A stretch of DNA of 64,000 nt from contig CAXXJK010000005.1 of the NCBI GenBank assembly GCA_963665595.2, forward strand, positions 248,001-312,000, read 5' to 3'. The number at the start of each line of letters is the position of its first letter. The stretch's first letter is position 1. A program made the position numbers and the translations under genes. This DNA comes from G963665595 sp963665595. GTDB lineage: Bacteria > Actinomycetota > Coriobacteriia > Coriobacteriales > CADBOM01. Shown one piece after another: positions 41,427-51,236 of the stretch. Below the pieces are notes generated by a model. That model searched no databases. It was not told where the DNA came from and was given only the letters and a program-made list of their open reading frames with translations.

Positions 41427-43001
41427 ATGTTTCTCAAAATTCTGATCGTTGTGGTCTTCTTTCTCGTGACCCTTGCGATCGGCATCTATTGTCGCCGTCA
41501 TGCCCATGATGTCGGTGACTTCGTTTTAGGCGGCCGTCAAGTTGGCCCATGGCTCTCAGCCTTTGCATATGGAACCACTTACTTTTCCGCGGTTGTATTT
41601 GTTGGCTATGCGGGCCAGTTTGGCTGGAAGTACGGTATGGCTGCTACGTGGATTGGCTTGGGCAATGCCATCATCGGTTCATTGCTCGCGTGGTATATAC
41701 TGGGTCCACGCACGCGAGCAATCTCGCAGAAGATGAAGGCTATGACCATGCCGGAGTTCTTCAGGAGTCGCTATCATTCCCGTACGTTGGGCACGGCAAG
41801 CGCCTTGATAGTGTTCATCTTCCTCATTCCCTATACTGCATCGGTGTATTCGGGGCTTTCTCGTCTGTTTGATATGGCGTTTGGCGTGCCCTATATTTGG
41901 TGCATCATAGGTATGGCGGTGCTTACCTGTATCTATGTGGTGCTGGGTGGTTACATGGCCACGGTGCTCAATGATTTCATTCAAGGCATTATCATGCTCG
42001 TGGGTATCGCCGCGGTTGTTATTGCGGTCATTAATGGGTTTGGGGGATTCACTGAGGCGATGGTCTCTCTTTCACAAGTCCCGGCAGATCCGAATGTCAT
42101 ACCACTGAGTGGTGCCTACACTTCAATTATCGGACCGGATCCGCTGGATTTGCTCGGCGTGCTCATTCTGACATCGATCGGTACTTGGGGTTTGCCACAG
42201 ATGGTTACCAAGTTCTATGCCATAAAAAAGGGACCTGCGATTAAACGCGGAGCGATTATATCAACCATCTTTGCGCTCATAGTTTCAGGAGGCTGCTATT
42301 TCCTTGGGGGATTCGGGCGTCTGCTCGGTACGAATGTGACCACTACGGCCAGTGGAAGCGTCGTATATGATTCAATCATACCGACGCTCATTTCAGGACT
42401 TCCTGACGTTCTCGTTGGTATAGTCGTCGTGCTGGTTCTTTCGGCTTCGATGTCCACGCTCGCTTCTCTTGTTATGACTTCTTCGACAACCATCACTCTT
42501 GATGTTATCAAGGAACATTTTTCGCCGGACATGAAAGAGAAGAATCAGATTACTTGGATCCGTGTTTTGCTTGTCCTGTTTGTTTTGTTGTCAGCGATCA
42601 TCGCTGCCATTCAGTATACGAGTTCAATTACATTCATTGCCCAGCTTATGAGCATTTCTTGGGGTGCACTCGCCGGATCGTTTTTGGGCCCGTTTGTATG
42701 GGGGCTCTATTCGAAAAGGATTACTCCTGCTAGTGTATGGGCATCATTTATCTTTGCAATTGTCCTTGTGGTGGGCAACATGGTGTTGGGTTGGTGCGGC
42801 ATCACGTTCATTGCGAGCCCCATTGTCGCGGGAGCCTTCGCGATGGTTGCCTCGCTTATCATCGTGCCGGTAGTTTCTCTTTTTACACCGCAGATGGACA
42901 AGGCCTATGTTGATGATCTGTTCGGTGCCTACAAGAATATGCATAGCGTTGATGATGATGTCGAAGAACTAGAGGGTCACGTCGCTGAGGAAATCGTATA
43001 A
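41427..43001 (+). CDS. Sodium:solute symporter (SSS family)
   Basis: Predicted 524-residue Na+-coupled importer with about 13 membrane spans. Family signatures are DFVLGGRQVGPWLSAFAYGT, SAVVFVGYAGQFGWKYG at the start of the LeuT-like core, LGGYMATVLNDFIQGIIMLV and WGLPQMVTKFYAIKK, close to the PutP/PanF branch. The substrate (proline, pantothenate, sialic acid, sugar or other) cannot be fixed from sequence. The C-terminal 30 residues are acidic and cytoplasmic. GGAGAG lies before the ATG. The aldo/keto reductase gene follows 42 bp downstream on the same strand and may share its transcript. Confidence 0.88.
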   Translation: MFLKILIVVVFFLVTLAIGIYCRRHAHDVGDFVLGGRQVGPWLSAFAYGTTYFSAVVFVGYAGQFGWKYGMAATWIGLGNAIIGSLLAWYILGPRTRAISQKMKAMTMPEFFRSRYHSRTLGTASALIVFIFLIPYTASVYSGLSRLFDMAFGVPYIWCIIGMAVLTCIYVVLGGYMATVLNDFIQGIIMLVGIAAVVIAVINGFGGFTEAMVSLSQVPADPNVIPLSGAYTSIIGPDPLDLLGVLILTSIGTWGLPQMVTKFYAIKKGPAIKRGAIISTIFALIVSGGCYFLGGFGRLLGTNVTTTASGSVVYDSIIPTLISGLPDVLVGIVVVLVLSASMSTLASLVMTSSTTITLDVIKEHFSPDMKEKNQITWIRVLLVLFVLLSAIIAAIQYTSSITFIAQLMSISWGALAGSFLGPFVWGLYSKRITPASVWASFIFAIVLVVGNMVLGWCGITFIASPIVAGAFAMVASLIIVPVVSLFTPQMDKAYVDDLFGAYKNMHSVDDDVEELEGHVAEEIV

Positions 43002-43043
43002 TTGTGGTTAGACAGGTAATCTGATCACGATAGGAGAGTTCCT

Positions 43044-44180
43044 ATGGCTGGCACAGATCGAGAAGATGATATCCGCAAACTTGGCTTTGGATTGATGCGA
43101 CTGCCTCAGACTGGCGAAGGAAATGCGTGCGAGATAGACATTGACGAGCTTGAGAAGATGGTGGATACGTTTCTCGAGGCGGGTTTTACCTATTTTGATA
43201 CTGCGCCGGTATATCAGGGCGGTGCATCGGAATCTGCTATCAAGACGGCGCTTATAGACCGTTACACGCGCGAGAGTTTTCAATTTGCCACGAAACTCTC
43301 CGCGTGGGCGGTGCGCTCTGCTGAAGAAGCGCGTGCTATGTTTGAGTCGTCTCTTGCTCGTACGGGGGCAGGGTATTTCGACTTTTTCTTACTTCACAAT
43401 ATGGGAGAAGGACGCACAAAGAAATTTGAGGATTTTGGCGTTTGGGAGTTTCTGGCAGAGAAGAAAGCCGAGCAACTCATACGACACCTGGGATTTTCTT
43501 GGCACGATAAGGCGGCAGAGCTTGAAAGAGTGATCAAGGCGCATGCAGATCAGATCGAATTCGTCCAACTCCAGATCAATTGGGCAGATTGGGAGAATCC
43601 GGTTATCGAGAGTCGCAAATGTTATGAAGTTGCGCGTGCCTATAATCTTCCTATCGTGGTTATGGAGCCCATAAAAGGAGGAAGTCTTATGCACCTTCCT
43701 CCGGAAGTGACCGCATCGCTTTCTGCTTGTCACCCGGAATGGTCGGTTGCGACGTGGTCGCTTCGTTTTGCTGCTTCTTTGCCAGGCATTATCACAGTGC
43801 TTTCTGGCATGTCTGATCTTGAACAGATGTCTTCTAATATTTCAGGTATGGTGAATTTTGAGCCGCTCACTGATACCGAGCTCAGCGCGATCAAAATTGC
43901 TCAACAAGAACTTGATCGCATACCTATTATTGCCTGTACTGATTGTCGCTATTGTCTTAAAGGATGTCCTCAAGACATTGCCATTCCTCAGGTTCTTGCA
44001 TCGCTTAATATTTTGAAATTGTATGGTGATGATCACCGCGCTCGCGAAAATTATAATTGGAATGCCGGTGGACACGAGGCATCGCGCTGTATCGCATGCG
44101 GCGCGTGTGAAGATGTGTGCCCGCAGCACATCGAAATCATAACCTATCTGAAGGAAGCAGCGCAAAGGTTTGAGAATTAG
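43044..44180 (+). CDS. Aldo/keto reductase with C-terminal 4Fe-4S domain
   Basis: A 378-residue oxidoreductase. The N-terminal aldo/keto reductase barrel has KLGFGLMRLPQ, the active-site FDTAPVYQGGASE (Tyr), FATKLSAW with the catalytic Lys, FFLLHNMGEG and a C-terminal VLSGMSDLEQMSSNI. A ferredoxin-like tail follows with CTDCRYCLKGCPQDIAIP near residue 295 and CIACGACEDVCPQHIEI near 350, for two 4Fe-4S clusters. This architecture is common in anaerobes and suggests an electron route from ferredoxin-like partners instead of, or besides, NADPH. Substrate unknown. AGGAG precedes the ATG. It follows the symporter closely; whether it metabolises the imported solute is speculation. Confidence 0.9.
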   Translation: MAGTDREDDIRKLGFGLMRLPQTGEGNACEIDIDELEKMVDTFLEAGFTYFDTAPVYQGGASESAIKTALIDRYTRESFQFATKLSAWAVRSAEEARAMFESSLARTGAGYFDFFLLHNMGEGRTKKFEDFGVWEFLAEKKAEQLIRHLGFSWHDKAAELERVIKAHADQIEFVQLQINWADWENPVIESRKCYEVARAYNLPIVVMEPIKGGSLMHLPPEVTASLSACHPEWSVATWSLRFAASLPGIITVLSGMSDLEQMSSNISGMVNFEPLTDTELSAIKIAQQELDRIPIIACTDCRYCLKGCPQDIAIPQVLASLNILKLYGDDHRARENYNWNAGGHEASRCIACGACEDVCPQHIEIITYLKEAAQRFEN

Positions 44181-44281
44181 CAAACTTTATCGCTACATGT
44201 CTACACGCAAAGCATTAAATGATAAAATAAGGCTTTGTTTGCAGGATACGAGTGGGTGGTACCTCTCAGGAGTAGTGATAC

Positions 44282-45661
44282 ATGAAATGTGTTCTCTTGT
44301 CGGGCGGTGGCGGTCTGCGCCTCTGGCCCTTATCACGGAAGTATTACCCGAAACAGTTTCTGACTTTCGACGGCCAGAGTTCGATGTTCTCAAAATCTAT
44401 AGAACGAAACAGAACTCTATTCTCTGAGTTTACCGTCATTACCAACGAAGCCTATCGTTATCTGACCGCTACTGAGCTTGAACGAGCGGGTATAGACGAC
44501 TGTCAGGTTATTCTCGAGTCCCTCGCGCGCAATACCGCTCCCGCTATTGCTGTTGCAGCGCTGCTTTCAGACCCCGAAGAGACTATTTTTGTAGCTCCTA
44601 CAGATGCAGTGATCGAGAATATGGATGCGTATCGAGAGGCAATTCAAGAAGCTCAGGTACTTGCTCGTCAGGGTTTTATCGTTACTTTTGGCATACGGCC
44701 GTTGTCCCCTCATACGGGGTACGGATACATACATCATTGTGGTAACGACGTAGTCGAATTTCGTGAAAAGCCGGATCTTGAAAAAGCCACTTGTTATCTT
44801 GAAGCAGGGGATTATCTGTGGAACAGTGGCATGTTTATGTTCAAGGCTTCGGTATTGCTCGACGAGTTAGCGCTTTGCCGCCGCGATATCTTTGATGCAT
44901 GCGTTGATCTGGTTGCTCAGACTGATACATGCGCGAATCCCATCAAGCTACCTGAAACCTCTATGGCGGCTATACCTGCGGAGAGTATTGATTATGCGGT
45001 TATCGAGAAGTCTCGCAAAATCAAGGTAGTGCCTGCTCATTTTTATTGGAATGACATGGGCGGCCTTGAGGCTTTCAGCGATGTGGCAGTGGCAGATGAC
45101 GCGGGTAACAAGATCGTTGGGCCCAACACCATCATTGATGGCTGCTCAAACACCCGTGTGGTCAATGATGCCGAAAACGTTCTCGTTGTTGTAAATGATG
45201 TACAAGACGTGATCGTCACTAACACCAATAATGCTGTTTATGTAACGAAGCGAGGCTCTTCAGAGAAGATCAAACAAATCATAGACGCTCGCAACGATGA
45301 ATATGGGCGCTTTTTCGATGAAAATGTGAGAACGTATCGTCCTTGGGGCTTCTATGAGGTTCTGATTAATGCACCGCATTATAAAGTGAAACTGATAACC
45401 GTCTTTCCGGGTAAACGCATATCGTTGCAGCGTCATTTTCATCGAAGCGAGCATTGGACCATCGCTTCAGGCGTGGCCACCATCACGCTGGGCACTGAAA
45501 CAGCAGAGTACGAGAGTAATCAAAGCGCGTATATACCCATAGGGGTCTTGCACCGCTTGGCAAACAATACCAAGGATCCTCTCGAGATTATCGAGGTGTC
45601 CTTGGGGCAGATTCTTTCAGAAAGCGATATCGAACGCCTCGAAGACGATTTCGAACGCTAG
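44282..45661 (+). CDS. manC: Mannose-1-phosphate guanylyltransferase / mannose-6-phosphate isomerase
   Basis: A 459-residue bifunctional ManC making GDP-mannose. The N-terminal nucleotidyltransferase has intact LSGGGGLRLWPLSRKYYPKQ, ARNTAPAIAVAAL, FREKPDLEKATCYL and YLWNSGMFMFKAS. The C-terminal cupin-type isomerase domain contains RPWGFYEVL, KRISLQRHFHRSEHWTIASG (metal His residues) and YIPIGVLHRLANNT. ATG 44282 follows AGGAG. It converges on the phosphohexomutase/rmd/gmd operon; together they could convert fructose-6-phosphate or mannose-6-phosphate to GDP-D-rhamnose. Compare the degenerate paralogue at 37014. Confidence 0.93.
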   Translation: MKCVLLSGGGGLRLWPLSRKYYPKQFLTFDGQSSMFSKSIERNRTLFSEFTVITNEAYRYLTATELERAGIDDCQVILESLARNTAPAIAVAALLSDPEETIFVAPTDAVIENMDAYREAIQEAQVLARQGFIVTFGIRPLSPHTGYGYIHHCGNDVVEFREKPDLEKATCYLEAGDYLWNSGMFMFKASVLLDELALCRRDIFDACVDLVAQTDTCANPIKLPETSMAAIPAESIDYAVIEKSRKIKVVPAHFYWNDMGGLEAFSDVAVADDAGNKIVGPNTIIDGCSNTRVVNDAENVLVVVNDVQDVIVTNTNNAVYVTKRGSSEKIKQIIDARNDEYGRFFDENVRTYRPWGFYEVLINAPHYKVKLITVFPGKRISLQRHFHRSEHWTIASGVATITLGTETAEYESNQSAYIPIGVLHRLANNTKDPLEIIEVSLGQILSESDIERLEDDFER

Positions 45662-45666
45662 TGGTA

Positions 45667-45694
45667 ATCCCCATCAGCGTACGCCGATGGGGAT
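45667..45694. terminator. Bidirectional terminator between manC and the phosphohexomutase gene
   Basis: ATCCCCATC (45667-45675) and GATGGGGAT (45686-45694) pair, with further AGCG/CGCC pairing inside. It lies 6 bp after manC and 4 bp after the convergent gene. T-runs are short. Confidence 0.75.
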
Positions 45695-45697
45695 ATA

Positions 45698-47383
45698 TCA
45701 GATACCAATCAGCGTATTCACCGCTTCTCGCAGCTGAGTGCAGAGTTCATCTGCTGCTTGAACGCTGGGAGCATTTACCGATAGATAGGCTTTCACCTTT
45801 GGTTCGGTTCCGCTGGGTCGAACCAACACTTTATTGCCGCCCTTGAGTCTGAATTCCAATACATCAGCTTCAGGTAGGCCCTTGATGCCTGTGCGATAGT
45901 CGATAACAGAATCAACATGGAGACCGCCAATATCCCGAGGCAGATGTTCGCGCAAGTTTTGCATCATCTTTGTCATGGCGCGCACGCCAGCAGCGCCCTC
46001 AAAGGAGAAATTGAGCAGCTCATTACGATAAAAACCAAACCTGCCATAGAGATCTTCTATTGCATCTATAAGACTTTTGTTTTGGCTTCGATAATAGCGT
46101 GCCATCTGGCAGATGAGCATAGAGGCATTGACGGCATCCTTATCGCGTACATGAGTACCCGAAAGATACCCATAGCTTTCTTCAAAACCAAAGATAAAGC
46201 GCCGTGCTTGCCCTTCTTGCTCTAAAAGCCCGATCTGCTCACCGATGTATTTGAAACCTGTCAAGGTGCGCCGCACTTCGACACCATAGCTATCTGCAAT
46301 GGGATCAATCATGTCAGATGAGACGATTGTCGTTATTACAATGGATGCCGCAGGCATCGTGTTTGTCACGGAGCGTTGACGACAGATATAGTCAAAGAGC
46401 AGTATGCCTACTTCATTTCCTGTCAGCAGTCTATAGCATCCTTCATGGTTGACGGCAATGCCAACACGGTCGGCATCAGGATCAGTAGCAAGTAGAATGT
46501 CGGCATCAACTGTTTCGCAGAGTTCGATGCCTTTCTGCAGAGTTTCGCGGATTTCAGGATTTGGGAAGGGGCAGGTGGGAAACATCCCATCAGGATCCTT
46601 TTGTTCTGCAACAAGATGTACGTCTGCGATACCTATACGGTCAAGAATCCTCGTCACGCATTCTAACCCGGTACCGTTCAGGGGAGTATAGACAACACGT
46701 AAAGGGGTTTCAGAATCCCCTGCACCAACGCTCTGGTCGAAGACGGCTTCAATAAATGCATCGAGCACTTCTTCGGATATGAAACAGGCTTCGTGAGTTT
46801 TAAGAGCGCTATCAAATGACTTTTGCCGTATACCCTCAAATGCGTCAACTGCATTAATGGCCGATTGAATATCTTGGGCCATCTGAGTAGTAATCTGGCA
46901 ACCATCGCTACCATAGACTTTATATCCGTTGTAGTGCGCAGGGTTATGGCTGGCGGTAATGCAGATACCTGCGTCACAGGTAAGATAGCGTACGGCAAAG
47001 CTCAACGCGGGTGTGGGCTCAAGTCGCGGATATAGGTATGCTTTGATACTGTTTGCGGCAAGTACGCCTACTACCACTTCAGAAAACAGATCTGAGTTGA
47101 TTCTCGAGTCATATGCGATGGCAACGCTGCGCTGCTCATTACCGGGCAGGCTGTTCAGATAGTTCGCAAGACCTTGAGTCGCTTGGGCGACGGTTACCCG
47201 GTTCATGCGATTAGAGCCAACCCCCAGTTCGCCTCGTAGTCCACCGGTTCCAAACTCAAGCTCTCTGAAAAAGGCGTCCTCAAGTGTTTGATCATCACGG
47301 GCGATAAGCTCGTCGAGTTGAATTCTCAACCCCTCATCAGTCAGCTTTTCTTGCCAACAGGCGATTCGCTCTGCGGTATTCAT
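45698..47383 (-). CDS. Phosphoglucomutase/phosphomannomutase
   Basis: A 561-residue alpha-D-phosphohexomutase. The phosphoserine loop is CITASHNPAHYNGYKVYG; the metal-binding loop is ATDPDADRVGIAV; the sugar-binding segment is GFEESYGYLSGTHVRDKDAV; the phosphate-binding loop is LVRPSGTEPKVKAYLS. Length fits the PGM2/PMM class of about 560. It is last in the gmd-rmd operon and faces manC, so mannose-6-phosphate to mannose-1-phosphate for GDP-mannose is a likely role; glucose phosphates (feeding GalU) are an equally possible substrate. The ribosome-binding site is weak. Which sugar is preferred cannot be read from sequence. Confidence 0.92.
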   Translation of the reverse strand: MNTAERIACWQEKLTDEGLRIQLDELIARDDQTLEDAFFRELEFGTGGLRGELGVGSNRMNRVTVAQATQGLANYLNSLPGNEQRSVAIAYDSRINSDLFSEVVVGVLAANSIKAYLYPRLEPTPALSFAVRYLTCDAGICITASHNPAHYNGYKVYGSDGCQITTQMAQDIQSAINAVDAFEGIRQKSFDSALKTHEACFISEEVLDAFIEAVFDQSVGAGDSETPLRVVYTPLNGTGLECVTRILDRIGIADVHLVAEQKDPDGMFPTCPFPNPEIRETLQKGIELCETVDADILLATDPDADRVGIAVNHEGCYRLLTGNEVGILLFDYICRQRSVTNTMPAASIVITTIVSSDMIDPIADSYGVEVRRTLTGFKYIGEQIGLLEQEGQARRFIFGFEESYGYLSGTHVRDKDAVNASMLICQMARYYRSQNKSLIDAIEDLYGRFGFYRNELLNFSFEGAAGVRAMTKMMQNLREHLPRDIGGLHVDSVIDYRTGIKGLPEADVLEFRLKGGNKVLVRPSGTEPKVKAYLSVNAPSVQAADELCTQLREAVNTLIGI

Positions 47384-47408
47384 ATCATCTCACTTTCGAT
47401 TGTCTTAT

Positions 47409-48377
47409 CTAGTGCTCTGTGGTGACGAGGGTTTCTCGGACGTTCTCACGCCAATAGTCGAGGGTTTCGCGGATGGTCGATGCCAGCGTATACTGACGAG
47501 TCCATCCGGTCGCACTGACAAGTTTTGAGATGTCAGCTTCAATGAGAGGGACATCTACGGGGCGAAAACGTTCTGCGTCGATTCTCACCGTTATAGGGCA
47601 CCGTGCCTGATCAAGAATCATGTGAAGAAGTTCTTCGATGCTGATAGCATTGCCACTCCCTACATTGTAGAGTTCTCCCGCAGTGCCCTTTTCGAGCAGA
47701 AGCGCGTAAGCGCGCACTACATCGCGTACATCAGTGAAGTCACGACGCGAGGCAAGATTACCCACGTAGATAACAGGTTCGCGTAGTCCCTGTTCGATCA
47801 GAGCGACCTGTCGGCAAAAATCAGCGACAACAAATTGTTCGGTTTGATGTGGACCGACATGATTGAATGCTCGCACCATGACGATATCCATTTCGTATGC
47901 AGCGGCATAGATCGCCCCAAACATATTCTGACAGACCTTGGTTGCCGCGTAGATATTTCCAGGATGGGGGGATTGTTCTTCAGTAAGAGGGTTCTCGTCT
48001 TCTTTTACTGCGCCATATTCCTCACCAGAACCAACGAGTAGCAGGCGTGGAAAACGCTGTGTGGCCCGTATCGCCTCCAACAGATTAACCGTACCTGCTA
48101 TGTTTACTTCCACGGTAAGAGTGGGCTGTTCCCAAGAACGGGCAACTGAACTCTGGGCTGCTAAATGCACAATATAATCAGGGCGTGTTGCTTCAAGTAC
48201 CGATATCATCTGTGCGGGATTAAGCAGGTCGAGTTCATAGTATTCGATATCAGGATATGCGTGAAGCAGCCGCCCATTATGCGTGGCTGCTACATCGTAT
48301 ATACCGCAAGACTGGAGATGAGAGATAAGGTGGCCACCAACAAAGCCGCCTCCGCCTATCAGTAGAACACGCTTCAT
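47409..48377 (-). CDS. rmd: GDP-4-dehydro-6-deoxy-D-mannose reductase
   Basis: Short-chain dehydrogenase/reductase of 322 residues that reduces the product of Gmd to GDP-D-rhamnose. Features: Rossmann loop LLIGGGGFVGGHLISHL, HLAAQSSVARSWEQP, the catalytic Tyr-x3-Lys in NIYAATKVCQ, RAFNHVGPHQTEQFVVADFC, and VIYVGNLASRRDFTDVRDV with YNVGSGNAISIEELL, the segments that distinguish RMD from fucose synthase. The ATG directly follows the gmd stop (TAGATG), so translation is coupled. Reduction to GDP-6-deoxy-D-talose is a less likely alternative. Confidence 0.85.
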   Translation of the reverse strand: MKRVLLIGGGGFVGGHLISHLQSCGIYDVAATHNGRLLHAYPDIEYYELDLLNPAQMISVLEATRPDYIVHLAAQSSVARSWEQPTLTVEVNIAGTVNLLEAIRATQRFPRLLLVGSGEEYGAVKEDENPLTEEQSPHPGNIYAATKVCQNMFGAIYAAAYEMDIVMVRAFNHVGPHQTEQFVVADFCRQVALIEQGLREPVIYVGNLASRRDFTDVRDVVRAYALLLEKGTAGELYNVGSGNAISIEELLHMILDQARCPITVRIDAERFRPVDVPLIEADISKLVSATGWTRQYTLASTIRETLDYWRENVRETLVTTEH

Positions 48378-49394
48378 CTACTCTGCCTTCAGGAGTGCGA
48401 GGTCGTTTTCTACCATGCGTCCTACCAATTGCGCAAAGGATACGTCTCGCTCCCATCCAAGATTCTTCTCAGCTTTTGAAGGGTCTCCAATAAGGATGTC
48501 AACCTCAGCAGGACGGAAGAATTGAGGGTTAACTTTGACCACTACGTTGCCGGTGGCGCGGTCAATACCCACTTCGTCGACATCACTTCCGTGCCACTGG
48601 ACATCTATACCCACTGCGCGGAAGGCCGTTTCGGCAAACTCTCTTACTGTACGAGTTTCGTTCGTCGCGATGACATAGTCATCAGGGGTATCCTGCTGCA
48701 GCATCAACCACATAGCGCGCACGTAATCTTGCGAGTGGCCCCAGTCTCGTTTTGAGTCGAGATTTCCCAGCTCTACATGTGACTGTAGTCCTTGCTTTAT
48801 GCGTGCTGCTGCCATAGTTATCTTGCGTGTGACAAATTCTTCGCCACGTCGCTCAGATTCGTGATTGAAGAGAATGCCTGAACAAGCATAGAGGTTGTAA
48901 CTCTCACGGTAATTCTTGGTGATCCAGTGACCGTAAAGTTTTGCGACTCCGTAGGGACTGCGCGGGTAAAATGGAGTCGTCTCGGACTGAGGGATGGCCT
49001 GAACAAGACCAAACATTTCACTGGTTGACGCTTGATAGAAACGAGCATCGGGCTTGACCGTACGAATTGCTTCAAGAAGATTGAGAACACCGATTGCGTC
49101 AATATCAGCGGTGGCAATCGGTTGTTCCCAACTGGTTGCCACAAATGATTGGGCTGCGAGGTTATACACTTCATCAGCTTGCGAGACTTGCAGCGCATGT
49201 ATCAGCGAGACAATGTCGGTCATATCAGCATAGATAAAATGAAGCTGGTCTTTAATATGCGCCACATTGCCGTAGTCGACAACACTCTTGCGTCGCATGA
49301 TGCCATATACCTCGTAGTTTTCATGCAAGAGTAATTCAGCGAGGTAAGAACCGTCTTGTCCGGTTATGCCGGTGATAAGTGCATGCTTTGTCAT
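48378..49394 (-). CDS. gmd: GDP-mannose 4,6-dehydratase
   Basis: Converts GDP-D-mannose to GDP-4-dehydro-6-deoxy-D-mannose. The 338-residue protein has ALITGITGQDGSYLAELLL, the MRRKS segment, YNLAAQSFVATSW, the active-site STSEMFG, YPRSPYGVAKLYGHW (Tyr-x3-Lys), FNHESERRGEEFVTRKIT and GNLDSKRDWGHSQDYVRAMW, all diagnostic. AAGGAGG precedes the ATG. First gene of a reverse-strand operon gmd-rmd-phosphohexomutase. With manC across the terminator, it completes a GDP-D-rhamnose pathway for surface glycans; the glycosyltransferase using that donor is not in the window. Confidence 0.95.
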   Translation of the reverse strand: MTKHALITGITGQDGSYLAELLLHENYEVYGIMRRKSVVDYGNVAHIKDQLHFIYADMTDIVSLIHALQVSQADEVYNLAAQSFVATSWEQPIATADIDAIGVLNLLEAIRTVKPDARFYQASTSEMFGLVQAIPQSETTPFYPRSPYGVAKLYGHWITKNYRESYNLYACSGILFNHESERRGEEFVTRKITMAAARIKQGLQSHVELGNLDSKRDWGHSQDYVRAMWLMLQQDTPDDYVIATNETRTVREFAETAFRAVGIDVQWHGSDVDEVGIDRATGNVVVKVNPQFFRPAEVDILIGDPSKAEKNLGWERDVSFAQLVGRMVENDLALLKAE

Positions 49395-49623
49395 GGTGAC
49401 ATCCTCCTTATGAACCTGTCCGTGATTCTACAATATATTGAATGACATAGCAGACGAAATGGGATATGAACATAAAACAGTACCGATTGGGCCTTTTATT
49501 CTTCAATCATCTGTAACGTGCTCTGAAGGTTGTGCGCATCTTACCATTCTTGTAGGATGCTCTTGTCGCGAGTGCGTTACCATGGCATCATCTCAAGATC
49601 TCGTTCGACGGACAGGAGACACT

Positions 49624-51171
49624 ATGGCTATCAACCATTTCATCGATACACGCGGTAATGTAACAGATGACCCTACGTTTACTCAGGTAATCATCAAAGG
49701 GCTTGCGCCAGGCGGAGGCTTGTTTGTTCCGCAGGAAATTCCCTCGATCTCTCTAGACGAACTTACCTTGATTGCTCACATGTCTTATGCGGAGCGCGCG
49801 GCACATCTGTTCACGAAGTTTGGCATTGATCTGACTGATGAGCAGATTCATGATCTTTGCTCTTTGGCGTATGGTTCGAATTTCAACGATCCCGCTATTG
49901 CTCCTCTTAACAAAGTTGCTGATCAACGGTATGTTCTTGAACTTTGGCATGGTCCTACTTCAGCATTCAAGGACATGGCCCTCCAATGTCTGCCCGTGTT
50001 CTTTTCCGCGGCAATCGACGAAAGGCGTACGCACGGTGAGGCACTTGAAGATTTCATGATACTGGTGGCGACATCGGGCGACACCGGTAAAGCTGCGCTT
50101 GAGGGGTTCAAGGATCGAGCGCATACCTCCGTAACAGTTTTCTACCCAAAGGGAGGCGTTTCGGATATCCAATACAAACAGATGGTTACCCAGCAGGGTT
50201 CCAACGTCAATGTTGTGGGCGTATTGGGAAATTTCGATGATTGTCAATCAGGCGTTAAGAGCGTTTTCAACGACGAGAAATTCAATGCGGAATTGTTAGA
50301 AGAATATCAAGTCAAACTTTCTAGTGCAAATTCGATCAACTGGGGTCGCTTACTTCCACAGATTGTCTATTACGTCAGTTCCTATGCACAGCTTGTAGAC
50401 GATGGCGAGATTGCCTTGGGCGATCTCGTGGATGTCTGTGTTCCAACGGGCAATTTTGGTAACATTCTCGGCGCTTATTATGCTAAAACCATGGGCGTTC
50501 CCATTGATCGTCTGATCTGCGCGAGCAACGAAAACTGTATTCTCACCGATTTTCTCAATACGGGTATTTACGACATCACCGACAGAGAGCTCGTTCTTAC
50601 GCCATCTCCCTCTATGGATATTCTCATTTCGAGTAATCTTGAGCGACAGCTTTTTGAGGTAACCGGCCGCGATAGTAATCGTATTGCCCGCTGGATGGAC
50701 GACCTGTGTACCACGGGGCGCTTTGAAGTTGATCAAGAAACCCTCGACTCTCTTAGAGATATTTTCCGCGCTGGCTATGCGGGCAACGGCGAAGCATTGG
50801 CTACTATAAAACGCGTGTATGACGTGCACGGATATCTGCTTGATCCGCACACTGCTGTTGCTTGGGATGTGGCTGATCACCTTCACGACGATAAGCCAGT
50901 TCTCGTGGTCTCTACTGCTCATTGGGCAAAATTTGGTACAGATGTATATCGTGCATTGCATGATATACCTGCAGGTGAGGATCTTCCCGAGAACATTGAG
51001 GCGCTTACGGGCGTTCAACTCAATCGGAAAATCGCCGTTGAGACGGGAATTGATAACATTCCATCTAATTTGGATAAACTAGACGAGATGAAAATAAACT
51101 TCAATAAAGATTGCGAGGGAAATTTGGACGGAATCAAAGCTTCAGTTCGTACATGGCTTGCACTTCGCTAA
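49624..51171 (+). CDS. thrC: Threonine synthase
   Basis: PLP enzyme converting O-phosphohomoserine to threonine. The 515-residue protein starts MAINHFIDTRGNVTDDPTFT, has the N-terminal GLAPGGGLFVPQEIP, the PLP-lysine motif HGPTSAFKDMALQ, the phosphate-binding ATSGDTGKAALEGF and the PTGNFGNILGAYYAKTMG segment, typical of the longer bacterial/yeast type. ATG 49624 lies 6 nt after AGGAG; an upstream frame extension to 49438 has no such site and is not part of the protein. No thrB is seen; the apgM-type gene at 51706 may fill that step. Confidence 0.95.
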   Translation: MAINHFIDTRGNVTDDPTFTQVIIKGLAPGGGLFVPQEIPSISLDELTLIAHMSYAERAAHLFTKFGIDLTDEQIHDLCSLAYGSNFNDPAIAPLNKVADQRYVLELWHGPTSAFKDMALQCLPVFFSAAIDERRTHGEALEDFMILVATSGDTGKAALEGFKDRAHTSVTVFYPKGGVSDIQYKQMVTQQGSNVNVVGVLGNFDDCQSGVKSVFNDEKFNAELLEEYQVKLSSANSINWGRLLPQIVYYVSSYAQLVDDGEIALGDLVDVCVPTGNFGNILGAYYAKTMGVPIDRLICASNENCILTDFLNTGIYDITDRELVLTPSPSMDILISSNLERQLFEVTGRDSNRIARWMDDLCTTGRFEVDQETLDSLRDIFRAGYAGNGEALATIKRVYDVHGYLLDPHTAVAWDVADHLHDDKPVLVVSTAHWAKFGTDVYRALHDIPAGEDLPENIEALTGVQLNRKIAVETGIDNIPSNLDKLDEMKINFNKDCEGNLDGIKASVRTWLALR

Positions 51172-51236
51172 AATTTACCCATATTATCTTATCAAAGGAT
51201 ATTGCCGGTAAAGAACACGACATTGAGGGTGAAATT

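Noticed and set aside
44250..44282. GGGTGGTACC before manC, resembling the T-box antiterminator sequence
   Set aside because: The leader is only about 100 nt, with no stem I or specifier loop and no terminator; ManC is not a T-box target.
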